Part shown: positions 24,241 through 32,600 of the stretch, piece by piece | Numbering within the stretch: the stretch's first letter is position 1 | How the letters are laid out: every line of letters starts with the position of its first letter | Assembly (NCBI RefSeq): GCF_013283785.1 | Contig: NZ_JABCPZ010000046.1 | Span: 1-55,420, forward strand | Reading direction: 5' to 3' | Length of the DNA: 55,420 nucleotides | Source of the DNA: Nonomuraea antri | Lineage (GTDB): Bacteria; Actinomycetota; Actinomycetes; Streptosporangiales; Streptosporangiaceae | The notes under the pieces: generated by a model | Seen by the model: only the letters and a program-made list of their open reading frames with translations | Told to the model about the DNA's origin: nothing | Database searches by the model: none | Translations under genes and position numbers: made by a program

Positions 24241-26007
24241 ATGTCCACCAGCCGCCGCTTCCAGGTCGCCCGCCACGCACTCACGCTCGACGGCGAGCCG
24301 TTCCAGGTGCTGTCCGGAGCGATGCACTACTTCCGGACCCTGCCCCAGCAGTGGCCCGACCGCCTGGCCAAACTCCGCGCGATGGGCCTGAACACGGTCG
24401 AGACGTACGTGCCGTGGAACCTGCACGAGCCGCGCCCCGGCGAGTTCACCTTCACCGGCCTGGCGGACCTGGAGGGCTTCCTCACCGCCGCCGCCGAGGC
24501 CGGCCTGTACGCGATCGTCCGCCCGGGTCCGTACATCTGCGCGGAATGGGAGAACGGCGGCATCCCGGCCTGGCTGGAGTTCCGGCACCGCTGCCACGAC
24601 CCCCGCTGGCTGGAGCCGGTCGACCGCTGGTTCGACGAGCTGATCCCGCGCATCGCCGCACACCAGGCCGGCCGGGGCGGCAACGTCCTGATGGTGCAGG
24701 TCGAGAACGAGTACGGCTCCTACGGCGACGACCACGTCTACCTGCGCCACCTGGCGGGCGGCCTGGTGCGCAGGGGCATCGAGGCGCCGCTGTTCACCTC
24801 CGACGGGAGCTGGGACCTCATGGTCACCGGCGGCACCGTGCCCGAGATCTACGCCACCGCCAACTTCGGCAGCGACCCGGCCGGTCACCTCGCCGAGTTC
24901 GCCAGGCACCGCGACGATCCCGAGTTCTGCATGGAGTTCTGGAACGGCTGGTTCGACCACTGGGGCGAGACCCACCACACCCGCGACCCCGACGAGGTGG
25001 CCAAACTCCTGGACGAACTGCTCACCAGGGGCGCGTCCGTCAACCTCTACATGGCGCACGGCGGCACCAACTTCGGCTTCATGGCCGGCGCGAACGCGGG
25101 CGGCGAGCAGGCCGACGGCCGCTACGAGCCGACCGTCACCTCCTACGACTACGACGCGCCGATCTCCGAGCACGGCGAGCCGACCCCCAAGTTCTGGGCC
25201 TACCGCGAGGTGCTGGGCCGGCACACGACGCTGCCGCCCGAGCCGTCACGCGAGCCGGCCCCGACGCTGCCCGCGCGGGAGATCGCCTGCGACGCGCGCC
25301 TGAGCCTGCTCGACTGCCTGGACGTGCTGTCCACGGGCACGGTGCGCGGCGCGCTCCCGCGCACGTTCGAGGAACTGGGCCAGTCCTACGGGCTGGCCGT
25401 CTACCGCGCCCACGTGCCTGGACCTCGGGCCGAGGAGCGGCCGCTGACCGTGGCCGGGCTGCACGACCGCGCCCACGTCCTGGTCGACGGCGTGCTCCGG
25501 GGCACGCTCGAACGCGACGGCGTCACCTCGCTGCCCCTGTCCACCCCGGAGCGCGGCGCGGACGTCACGCTGATCGTCGAGGCCATGGGCCGGGTCAACT
25601 ACGGCCCGATCCAGGGCGAGAGCAAGGGCGTGACCGGGGGCGTGCGGCACGAGCGCCAGTACGTCTTCGGCTGGGAGATCGACCCCGTCCCGCTCGACTC
25701 GGTCGAGGACCTGCCCTGGGGGCGCGAGACCGGCGCCGCCGGGCCGTCGTTCCACCGCGCGACCCTGCACGTCGACGAGGTCATGGACGGCTTCCTGGCC
25801 CTGCCCGGCTGGGGCAAGGGCTACGTGTGGGTCAACGGCTTCAACCTCGGCCGCTACTGGTCGCGCGGGCCGCAGGTCACCCTCTACCTGCCCTGGCCGC
25901 TGCTGCGGCGGGGCGCCAACGAACTCGTCGTGCTCGAACTCGACGAGCCGCCCGCGGACCCGCGGGTCGAGATCAGAGCGGCACCCGACCTGGGGGAGAG
26001 CCGCTGA
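24241..26007 (+). CDS. Glycoside hydrolase family 35 beta-galactosidase
   Basis: A 588-residue GH35 enzyme that removes terminal beta-galactosyl residues. The TIM-barrel part (about 8-325) shows GAMHYFRTLPQQWPDRL, GLNTVETYVPWNLHEP, RPGPYICAEWENGGIPAWL, the acid/base Glu E157 in VENEYGSYG and the nucleophile E232 in MEFWNGWFDHWG. C-terminal beta domains end with KGYVWVNGFNLGRYWSRGPQ. No signal peptide is seen, so it should act on imported oligosaccharides. It is the first gene of a two-gene unit with the secreted beta-helix protein and lies behind the ROK repressor. Confidence 0.95.
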   Translation: MSTSRRFQVARHALTLDGEPFQVLSGAMHYFRTLPQQWPDRLAKLRAMGLNTVETYVPWNLHEPRPGEFTFTGLADLEGFLTAAAEAGLYAIVRPGPYICAEWENGGIPAWLEFRHRCHDPRWLEPVDRWFDELIPRIAAHQAGRGGNVLMVQVENEYGSYGDDHVYLRHLAGGLVRRGIEAPLFTSDGSWDLMVTGGTVPEIYATANFGSDPAGHLAEFARHRDDPEFCMEFWNGWFDHWGETHHTRDPDEVAKLLDELLTRGASVNLYMAHGGTNFGFMAGANAGGEQADGRYEPTVTSYDYDAPISEHGEPTPKFWAYREVLGRHTTLPPEPSREPAPTLPAREIACDARLSLLDCLDVLSTGTVRGALPRTFEELGQSYGLAVYRAHVPGPRAEERPLTVAGLHDRAHVLVDGVLRGTLERDGVTSLPLSTPERGADVTLIVEAMGRVNYGPIQGESKGVTGGVRHERQYVFGWEIDPVPLDSVEDLPWGRETGAAGPSFHRATLHVDEVMDGFLALPGWGKGYVWVNGFNLGRYWSRGPQVTLYLPWPLLRRGANELVVLELDEPPADPRVEIRAAPDLGESR

Positions 26008-26053
26008 CCGCTCGCCGGCCGTCCGGCCCGCGAGCCGCTGGAGAAGGAGCACC

Positions 26054-28060
26054 ATGGCACGTGGTTCACGCCTGGCGGGAACGGCCCTCGCGGTCGTGCT
26101 CGCCGGCGCAGGCTTAACGGTCCTCGCTCCCACCGCGTACGCGGTGAGCAGCACCTACTACGTCGATCCGAACGGCGACGACGCCGCGGACGGGCGCAGC
26201 CCGTCGACGGCGTGGAAGACGCTCGGCAAGGTCAACGCCCAGACCTTCCAGCCGGGTGACACCGTCGGCTTCAAGTCGGGCGGCCAGTGGAGCGGGCAGC
26301 TCGCGCCGAAGGGCTCGGGCACCGGCGCCGCCCCGGTCACGTTCACCTCCTACGGCACCGGGGCCAAGCCGCTCATCGCGGGCGGCGGCGCCGTGGACGT
26401 CACGGTCAAACTGCACAACCTGCACGACGTGGTGGTCAGCGGCCTGGAGGTGACCAACACCGGAGCCGGCACCACGCCGCGCATCGGCATCGGGGTCAGC
26501 GCCACCGACGCCGGCGCGGTGCCCGGCATCACGATCCGCGGCAATTACGTGCACGCCATCCAGGGCGCCACCTCGGGCAGCCAGACGTCGAACCCGTCGG
26601 CCGGCGGGATCATCGTCAGCGCGCGGGGCAAGTCGGTCCCGACCTACTACCAGAACCTGCTCATCGAGAACAACGAGGTCGCCGACTCCCGCTCGTACGG
26701 CATCGTCACCTGGTCGCAGTGGATGCAGCGCGAGGGCTGGAACTACCTGTGGGAAGACCTCATGGGCATCCCGCGGGCCGACTACCGGCCGTGGACGCCG
26801 AGCACCGGCGTGGTCGTCCGCGGCAACCACGTGCACGACATCTCCGCCGGCGGCATCACGGTCATGCAGGCCGCCGGTGCGCTGATCGAGCGCAACCGGG
26901 TGCACAAGACCGCCCAGAACCACGGCAACGTGGGCATCTGGTGGGCCGGCACGGACGACACGCTGGTGCAGTTCAACCAGGTGTCGGGGACGAAGTACTG
27001 GGGGCTGGCCGCCGACGGCACCGCCTTCGACGCCGACGCCTCCGCGCACCGCAGCGTGATCCAGTACAACTTCAGCCACGACAACGAGGGCGGCTTCTTC
27101 ATCGCGGTCTCGACCGGCACCGGGCCCGCCGAGGCGACGATCCGCTACAACGTGAGCCAGGGTGACGCCAACCAGGTGTTCGCCCTGTCGACCAACGCCA
27201 CGAACATCGACGTCTACAACAACACGATCTGGGTGCCGCTGACCCCGTTCATCCGCGACCACCCGGACCGGGGTTCGTTCAGCCTGGTCAAGGTGTGGAA
27301 CTCCAGCGTGGGCAGCGTCAGGTTCCGCAACAACGTCATTCACAACGCGGCGAACCTGCCGTACAACGACAGCGGCAAGGTCGTCTACGACCGCAACCTG
27401 TTCCATCAGGGCCCTGTCCCGTCGCGTGACAAGGCCGCGCTGACCGGCGACCCGCTGCTGACCTCGCCGGGCACGGCCACCTCGATCACCGGGCTCGGCG
27501 GCTACCTGCCCACCGCCGGCTCGCCGGTGCTCGGCCAGGGCCTGGAGATCCCCTTCGAAGGCGGCAGGGACACGGTCGGCACCGCGCTGCCGTCCGGGAT
27601 GCCCGACCTCGGCGGCCTGCAGCGCGCCGCCGGTCCGGGCGCGGACGAGGCGGCGGCCGGCGCGGCCACCACGTTCGGCGACGGCCAGTCGACCACCCCG
27701 GCCGCGCTCACCGACGGCTCGGACCAGGCCACGTGGGCCAGCCCCAGCTCCGGCGTCACCCTGCCGGGCAGCATCACGCTGACCTACCCGAGCTCCCGCC
27801 GGGTGTCCGAGGTCGTCCTCGCCACGCACTTCGGCCAGGGCCAGGGCATCACCAAGCTGGACGTCCAGACGTGGACCGGCTCGGCCTGGGTCACCCAGGT
27901 CGCCGACGCCACGATCACCTGGGCGAGCAACACGGCCACCGTGGAACGCCGGGCGGTGACCCTGCCCGCCGCCGTCTCCACCACCCAGGTACGCCTGGTC
28001 GTCAAGGCCGCCAACCGCACGTGGGGCAACCTGTCGGTCAACGAGATCACCACCCGCTAG
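26054..28060 (+). CDS. Secreted right-handed beta-helix protein with discoidin-like domain (paralog 1)
   Basis: A 668-residue secreted protein. The signal peptide (about 1-31) ends at PTAYA. TYYVDPNGDDAADGRSPSTAWKTL opens a right-handed parallel beta-helix (about 33-520) with many NNxV/GNxV turns and HDNEGGFFIAV. A C-terminal F5/8 type C (discoidin)-like domain (about 545-668) contains WASPSSGVTLPGSITLTYP and TQVRLVVKAANRTWGNLSVNEI. The folds suggest a polysaccharide lyase or glycosidase with a carbohydrate-binding module, but the catalytic residues cannot be named. AGGAG lies 5 nt before the ATG. It is related over most of its length to the protein at 32601. Confidence 0.82.
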   Translation: MARGSRLAGTALAVVLAGAGLTVLAPTAYAVSSTYYVDPNGDDAADGRSPSTAWKTLGKVNAQTFQPGDTVGFKSGGQWSGQLAPKGSGTGAAPVTFTSYGTGAKPLIAGGGAVDVTVKLHNLHDVVVSGLEVTNTGAGTTPRIGIGVSATDAGAVPGITIRGNYVHAIQGATSGSQTSNPSAGGIIVSARGKSVPTYYQNLLIENNEVADSRSYGIVTWSQWMQREGWNYLWEDLMGIPRADYRPWTPSTGVVVRGNHVHDISAGGITVMQAAGALIERNRVHKTAQNHGNVGIWWAGTDDTLVQFNQVSGTKYWGLAADGTAFDADASAHRSVIQYNFSHDNEGGFFIAVSTGTGPAEATIRYNVSQGDANQVFALSTNATNIDVYNNTIWVPLTPFIRDHPDRGSFSLVKVWNSSVGSVRFRNNVIHNAANLPYNDSGKVVYDRNLFHQGPVPSRDKAALTGDPLLTSPGTATSITGLGGYLPTAGSPVLGQGLEIPFEGGRDTVGTALPSGMPDLGGLQRAAGPGADEAAAGAATTFGDGQSTTPAALTDGSDQATWASPSSGVTLPGSITLTYPSSRRVSEVVLATHFGQGQGITKLDVQTWTGSAWVTQVADATITWASNTATVERRAVTLPAAVSTTQVRLVVKAANRTWGNLSVNEITTR

Positions 28061-28076
28061 ATCGCACCCGCCCGGT

Positions 28077-28108
28077 GACCCCGGCGGGCGGCGGAGCCCG
28101 CCGGGGTC
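28077..28108 (+). terminator. Strong hairpin terminator after the GH35/beta-helix unit
   Basis: A perfect 13-bp stem: GACCCCGGCGGGC (28077-28089) pairs with GCCCGCCGGGGTC (28096-28108) over a 6-nt loop, 16 nt after the stop codon. It separates this unit from the next promoter. Confidence 0.75.
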
Positions 28109-28121
28109 GTCCGCCCTGCTC

Positions 28122-28135
28122 GGAAAGCGCTTCCC
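28122..28135. promoter_or_regulatory. LacI/CRE-like palindrome
   Basis: GGAAAGCGCTTCCC pairs in six of seven positions and has the AAGCGCTT core of LacI-family operators. It lies 8 bp upstream of the TTGACA of the dehydrogenase-ABC operon. No LacI gene is in the window, so a distant catabolite-type regulator is implied. Confidence 0.45.
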
Positions 28136-28143
28136 ATCAGCCC

Positions 28144-28172
28144 TTGACAGCCTCCGGCGCCAACTAATAAAA
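28144..28172 (+). promoter_or_regulatory. Promoter of the dehydrogenase-ABC transporter operon
   Basis: A perfect -35 TTGACA at 28144-28149, with an A/T-rich -10 region TAATAAAA beginning at 28165. Confidence 0.55.
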
Positions 28173-28182
28173 CCAGACACTA

Positions 28183-28194
28183 TTAATAAGTCGG
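28183..28194 (+). promoter_or_regulatory. Shared 12-mer TTAATAAGTCGG, copy 2
   Basis: Identical to 24214-24225, again located between promoter and ATG and preceded by CCAGACA. The palindrome TATTAATA (28181-28188) overlaps it. Confidence 0.5.
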
Positions 28195-28204
28195 AGGAAC
28201 ATTC

Positions 28205-29473
28205 ATGGTCACACTCGCCGTCATCGGGGCGGGACTGCGCGGGCTCGGTTACGCCCGCCACGCCCTGGAGAGCGGCCGGGCCCGCGTCGTCGCGGTGGCG
28301 GAACCGGACCGGCACCGGCGGGAGAGCTTCGCGGCCGAGCACGACCTGCCCGCCGCGAACGTCTTCGCCGACTGGCGCGAGCTGCTGGCCGGCGACCGCC
28401 TGGCCGACGCGATCATCGTGGCCACCCAGGACCGCATGCACCTCGAACCCGCCGTGCGCGCCGCAGAACGCGGCTACCACATCCTGCTGGAGAAGCCGAT
28501 GGCGCCGACCGAGGCGGACGCCACCGCGATCGCCGAGGCCGCCCGCCGGCACGGCGTGCTGCTGGCCGTCTGCCACGTGATGCGCTACACGCCCTACACC
28601 AGGACGCTCAAGGCGCTCATCGACAAGGGCCGCATCGGCCAGGTGATGAACATCCAGCACCTGGAGCAGGTCGGCTGGTGGCACCAGGCGCACTCGTTCG
28701 TGCGCGGCAACTGGCGCAGCGAGGCCGACTCGGCCCCGATGCTGCTCGCCAAGGCCTGCCACGACCTGGACTGGATCGTCCATCTGAAGGGCGCGCTGCC
28801 CGAGCGGGTCTCCTCCTTCGGCAACCTGGTGCACTTCCGCCCCGAGCAGCGCCCGGCCGGCGCCGCCGAGCGCTGCCTCGACTGCCCGATCGAGCCGACC
28901 TGCCCGTACTCGGCCAAGCGCATCTACCTCGACTGCCTGGGCGACCCGGTCAAGGAGTTCTGGCCGCTGTCGGCGGTCACGCCCGACCACACCGAGGCCG
29001 GCGTGCTGGCCGCGCTGCGCGAGGGGCCGTACGGCAGGTGCGTCTACGCCGGCGGCAACGACGTGGTCGACACGCAGGTCGTCACGCTGGAGTTCGCCGA
29101 CGGCACCTCCGCCACCTGCACCGTCACCGCCTTCGCGGCGCTGGAGCACCGCAAGACCCGCGTCTTCGGCACGCACGGCTCCATCGAGGGCGACGGCGTG
29201 ACGCTGCGGGTGCACGACTTCCTCACCGACAAGGTCTCGGTGATCGACACGCAGGCCGGCCCGGATTCCGGTTCCGACTCCGGCGCCTCGGCCGCCACCG
29301 GGCACGGCGGCGGCGACGGGGCGCTGCTCGACGCGTTCGTCGCCGCGGTCGCACACGGAGACCCCTCGCTGGTGCTGACCAGCGGCCAAGAGAGCCTCGC
29401 GACGCACCGGGTGGTCTGGGCGGCAGAACGCGCCAGGCACACCGGCACCGTCGTCCCCTTCACCCTCCCATGA
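28205..29473 (+). CDS. Gfo/Idh/MocA family oxidoreductase
   Basis: A 422-residue NAD(P)-dependent dehydrogenase. The Rossmann fold begins with VIGAGLRGLG (7-16), the LLEKPMAP motif lies near residue 98, and KACHDLDWIVHL near 185 carries the expected catalytic His/Asp. A cysteine cluster RCLDCPIEPTCPYSAK (about 223-238) resembles a structural metal site seen in a subgroup of the family. Substrates are usually sugars, inositols or their oxidised forms. GGAGGA precedes the ATG. It is the first gene of an operon with an ABC sugar importer, a secreted beta-helix protein and an EEP enzyme. Confidence 0.92.
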   Translation: MVTLAVIGAGLRGLGYARHALESGRARVVAVAEPDRHRRESFAAEHDLPAANVFADWRELLAGDRLADAIIVATQDRMHLEPAVRAAERGYHILLEKPMAPTEADATAIAEAARRHGVLLAVCHVMRYTPYTRTLKALIDKGRIGQVMNIQHLEQVGWWHQAHSFVRGNWRSEADSAPMLLAKACHDLDWIVHLKGALPERVSSFGNLVHFRPEQRPAGAAERCLDCPIEPTCPYSAKRIYLDCLGDPVKEFWPLSAVTPDHTEAGVLAALREGPYGRCVYAGGNDVVDTQVVTLEFADGTSATCTVTAFAALEHRKTRVFGTHGSIEGDGVTLRVHDFLTDKVSVIDTQAGPDSGSDSGASAATGHGGGDGALLDAFVAAVAHGDPSLVLTSGQESLATHRVVWAAERARHTGTVVPFTLP

Positions 29474-29485
29474 AAGGCCCCCACC

Positions 29486-30766
29486 ATGCGTAAGTTGACG
29501 GCCGTACTCACCGTCGGAGCGCTCGCCCTGGCGGTCGCCGCCTGCGGCAAGAAGAACAGCGACCAGGACCCGGGCCAGAGCGCCGCCGCGCTGGCCTACC
29601 GTTCCTCCTGGGGCGCCGACGAGCCGCAAGGCAAGATCATTAAGGCGCTCCTGGACGACTTCGCCAAGCAGACGGGCACCAAGGTCGACCTGAAGTTCGT
29701 GGGGCGCAACGGCAACGAGAACCTGTCGACCGAGATGGCCTCGGGCCGCGGCCCCGACCTGTTCGACACCTCCACCGACAACCTCGCCACCTACGCCGCG
29801 CAGAACCTGGTCGCCCCGCTCGACGACGTGCTGCCCGCCCAGGTGCCCGGCGAGGGCAAGACGGTCCAGGAGGTCCTGCCCGAGTCGGTGCGCCAGGCGT
29901 CGTCGAACGACAAGGGCCTGGCGTTCGTCCCGCACACGGTGATCTCCACCGCGGTCTGGTTCGACGCCGCCAAGCACGCCGACCTGGCCGCCACGCCGCC
30001 GCAGAGCTGGGAGGACTTCATCGCCTACCTCGACCGGGCGAAGAAGGACGGCCGCACCCCGATCGGCCAGGACGGCACGATCAACTTCTACAACGTGTAC
30101 TGGTTCTACACGATCCTGGTCAGGGCCAACGGCGCGGGCAGCCTCAAGGCGCTGACCACCGACGCCGCCGCCTGGGACCGGCCGGAAGTGCTGGCCGCCG
30201 CCGAGAAGGTCGCCCAGCTCGCCAAGGGCGGCTACTTCCAGAAGGACTTCATGGCCACCAAGTTCCCCGCCGCCCAGGACGCCTGGGCGCAGGGCCGCTA
30301 CGACCTGAACCTCAACGGCACCTGGCTGGCCAGCGAGACCAAGCCCAAGCTGGCCGCCGGCGCCAAGGTCGCCTCCTTCCAGCTCCCGGCGGGCGGCAAG
30401 AACTCCGTCGAGGTCGGCACGCTCGGCTGGGCCGTCAACGCCAGGGGCAGGAACGTGGCGACGGCCAAGAAGTTCCTGGCCTTCGCGCTGCAGAAGAAGT
30501 ACGTCGAGCAGATCGCCGCCACCGCGCTGAACATCCCCTCGCGCGCCGACGTGCCCGCGCCCGAGCACCTGGTCGCGGTGCAGCAGGCGGTCGCCGAGGC
30601 GACGGCCACGCACAAGACCTACGACGACGCCGCCGCCGACAAGACCTGGTGGAACGACCGCTTCCTGCCGCTGCACGACAAGCTCATCTCCGGCAAGATC
30701 GACCCGGCCACGTTCGTCAAGGACGGCAAGCAGGCGACCGCCGACTACCTCGCGAACAAGAACTGA
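29486..30766 (+). CDS. Sugar ABC transporter substrate-binding lipoprotein (family 1)
   Basis: A 426-residue extracellular solute-binding protein. The signal sequence ends in a lipobox ALAVAAC, so C20 is lipidated and anchors the protein outside the membrane. The rest is a family-1 periplasmic-binding fold with GRGPDLFDTSTDNLA, a GLAFVPHTVISTAVWFD hinge region, and an aromatic-rich stretch (NFYNVYWFYTILV) likely lining the sugar site. It lies 12 bp after the dehydrogenase gene and 4 bp before the first permease gene. Confidence 0.93.
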   Translation: MRKLTAVLTVGALALAVAACGKKNSDQDPGQSAAALAYRSSWGADEPQGKIIKALLDDFAKQTGTKVDLKFVGRNGNENLSTEMASGRGPDLFDTSTDNLATYAAQNLVAPLDDVLPAQVPGEGKTVQEVLPESVRQASSNDKGLAFVPHTVISTAVWFDAAKHADLAATPPQSWEDFIAYLDRAKKDGRTPIGQDGTINFYNVYWFYTILVRANGAGSLKALTTDAAAWDRPEVLAAAEKVAQLAKGGYFQKDFMATKFPAAQDAWAQGRYDLNLNGTWLASETKPKLAAGAKVASFQLPAGGKNSVEVGTLGWAVNARGRNVATAKKFLAFALQKKYVEQIAATALNIPSRADVPAPEHLVAVQQAVAEATATHKTYDDAAADKTWWNDRFLPLHDKLISGKIDPATFVKDGKQATADYLANKN

Positions 30767-30770
30767 GCCG

Positions 30771-31715
30771 ATGGGAGCGGGAACCCTCACCCAGGCGCCG
30801 CCGGTGGCGCCACCGGCCACGTCCAGGGCGCTGCGCCCGGGGCGCGAACGGGCCTTCTGGCCGTTCCTGCTCCCCGCGCTCATCGCCTACACGGCGCTGT
30901 TCGTCGCGCCCTCGCTGTTCGGCTTCTGGGTCAGCCTCAACGCCTGGTCGGGGCCCGGCTCGGAGATGACCTGGCGCGGCCTGGACAACTACCTGGCGCT
31001 GCTCGGCAACGACGCGTTCCGCACGTCGTTCGCCAACACGTTCGTGATGGCGGTGGCCGGCGGCGCGCTGGTCTTCGGCTTCACGTTCCTGTCGATGGTG
31101 GTGCTGCGCCACATCAAGGGCCGCGCCTTCATCAGGTCCGTGATGTTCCTGCCGATGATCATCTCGATGATCGCGGTGGGCGCCGCCATCGGGTTCCTGC
31201 TCAACCCGGAAGGCGTGGTCAACACGCTGCTGACCGGGCTCGGGCTCGACCCGCAGCCGTGGCTCGGGCCCGACCTGGTCTTCCGGTGCATCGTGGGCGG
31301 CCTGGTCTGGTCGAGCACCGGCTTCTACGTGGCGCTGATGATGTCGGCCGCCGACTCCATCCCGGCCCACATCTACGAGGACGCCCAGCTCATCGGGGCC
31401 ACCAGGTGGGAGCAGTTCCGGCACATCACGCTGCCGCTGACCTGGGACGTCTTCGCGGTGTCCGCCGTGCTGTGGGTGGTCAACAGCCTGAAGATCTTCG
31501 AGATCGTGCTCGCGTTCACCACCGCGGGCACGCCGGGCAGCCCGCCGCTGCAGGCCAGGACGGTGGCCGTGCAGCAGTTCTCCCTGGTGGCCGGCGGCGG
31601 CGTGCCCGAACTCGGCAGCGCCGCGGCGATGGGCGTGGTGGTGCTGCTCGTCACCGCCGTGCTCATCGCCCTGACCAGGCGCATCACCCGGCGCGATCGA
31701 GTGGAGCTGTCATGA
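30771..31715 (+). CDS. Sugar ABC transporter permease (MalF-type)
   Basis: A 314-residue inner-membrane permease with six helices. The first is about residues 32-57 (FWPFLLPALIAYTALFVAPSLF). The EAA-like loop is ADSIPAHIYEDAQLIGATRWEQFRHITLPL. It overlaps the next permease by ATGA. The partner ATPase is not in the operon; importers of this class commonly share a MsiK-type ATPase encoded elsewhere in actinomycetes. Confidence 0.93.
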   Translation: MGAGTLTQAPPVAPPATSRALRPGRERAFWPFLLPALIAYTALFVAPSLFGFWVSLNAWSGPGSEMTWRGLDNYLALLGNDAFRTSFANTFVMAVAGGALVFGFTFLSMVVLRHIKGRAFIRSVMFLPMIISMIAVGAAIGFLLNPEGVVNTLLTGLGLDPQPWLGPDLVFRCIVGGLVWSSTGFYVALMMSAADSIPAHIYEDAQLIGATRWEQFRHITLPLTWDVFAVSAVLWVVNSLKIFEIVLAFTTAGTPGSPPLQARTVAVQQFSLVAGGGVPELGSAAAMGVVVLLVTAVLIALTRRITRRDRVELS

Positions 31716-32578
31716 GGCGCCTGATCGGCGACGTCCTGCTGCCGCGCGCCACCGCGATCGCGCTGTGGGCGTGGGTGGCCTTCAACCTCGCCCTGGTGCT
31801 CTGGGTGGGCCTGCAGTCGCTCAAGGACTCGGGCGAGGTGTGGCTCAATCCGTTCACGCTGCCGGCCGAACCGCAGTGGGGCAACTACGCCTCCGCCTGG
31901 CAGGCGGCCGAGTTCTCCGCCGCCGCGCTGAACAGCACCGTGCTGACCCTGCTCGGCGCGCTGCTCATCGTGGCGTTGTCGGCGCCGGCCGCGTACGTGC
32001 TGGCCCGCTCGAACCGGCGCGTGGCCGGGCCGCTGACCGGCTACTTCGCCATGGGCCTGAGCATCCCGCTGCAGACCCTGGTGATCCCGGTGGTCGTGGT
32101 CAAGCTGTCGCTCTACACGTTCATGGAGGACTGGGTCACCGGCTGGTGGGACAACCGCATCACGCTGCTGATCTTCCAGGTGGCGCTCTCGCTGCCGTTC
32201 GCGGTGTTCGTCCTGACCGGGTACCTGCGTTCGCTGCCGCACGAGATCGAGGAGGCGGCCGAGATCGACGGCGCGGGGCCGCTGCGGGCGTTCGTCCGGA
32301 TCGTGCTGCCGGTGGCCAGGCCCGGGGTGATGACCGTGCTCGTGCTGAACGTGATCGGGTTGTGGAACGAGACGCTGCTGGTGCTGCTGATCGCGCCGCT
32401 GCCCGAGGAACGCACGCTGCCCGCCGCGCTGCTCAACCTCTACAGCTCCATGCAGTACAGCTCCGACTGGGGCGGCCTGTTCGCCGGGATCGTGATCCTG
32501 ATCTATCCCATGATCGTGCTCTATCTGTGGCTGGGCCGCCGCATCGTCGACGGAATGACCGCCGGAATCGGCAAATGA
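31712..32578 (+). CDS. Sugar ABC transporter permease (MalG-type)
   Basis: A 288-residue permease with six helices. The EAA loop LPHEIEEAAEIDGAGPLRAFVRIVLPVARPG and the C-terminal IVDGMTAGIGK (the GLTAGAVKG-type tail of MalG proteins) are clear. It completes the importer with the preceding gene and is followed 22 bp later by the second beta-helix gene. Confidence 0.94.
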   Translation: MRRLIGDVLLPRATAIALWAWVAFNLALVLWVGLQSLKDSGEVWLNPFTLPAEPQWGNYASAWQAAEFSAAALNSTVLTLLGALLIVALSAPAAYVLARSNRRVAGPLTGYFAMGLSIPLQTLVIPVVVVKLSLYTFMEDWVTGWWDNRITLLIFQVALSLPFAVFVLTGYLRSLPHEIEEAAEIDGAGPLRAFVRIVLPVARPGVMTVLVLNVIGLWNETLLVLLIAPLPEERTLPAALLNLYSSMQYSSDWGGLFAGIVILIYPMIVLYLWLGRRIVDGMTAGIGK

Positions 32579-32600
32579 ACCTCCCGAAAGGAACGATGGT

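Noticed and set aside
26114..30883. A 1,589-codon open frame on the minus strand across the glycan locus
   Set aside because: It is a mirror of GC-rich plus-strand genes with clear families and signal peptides; its own product has no recognisable domain.
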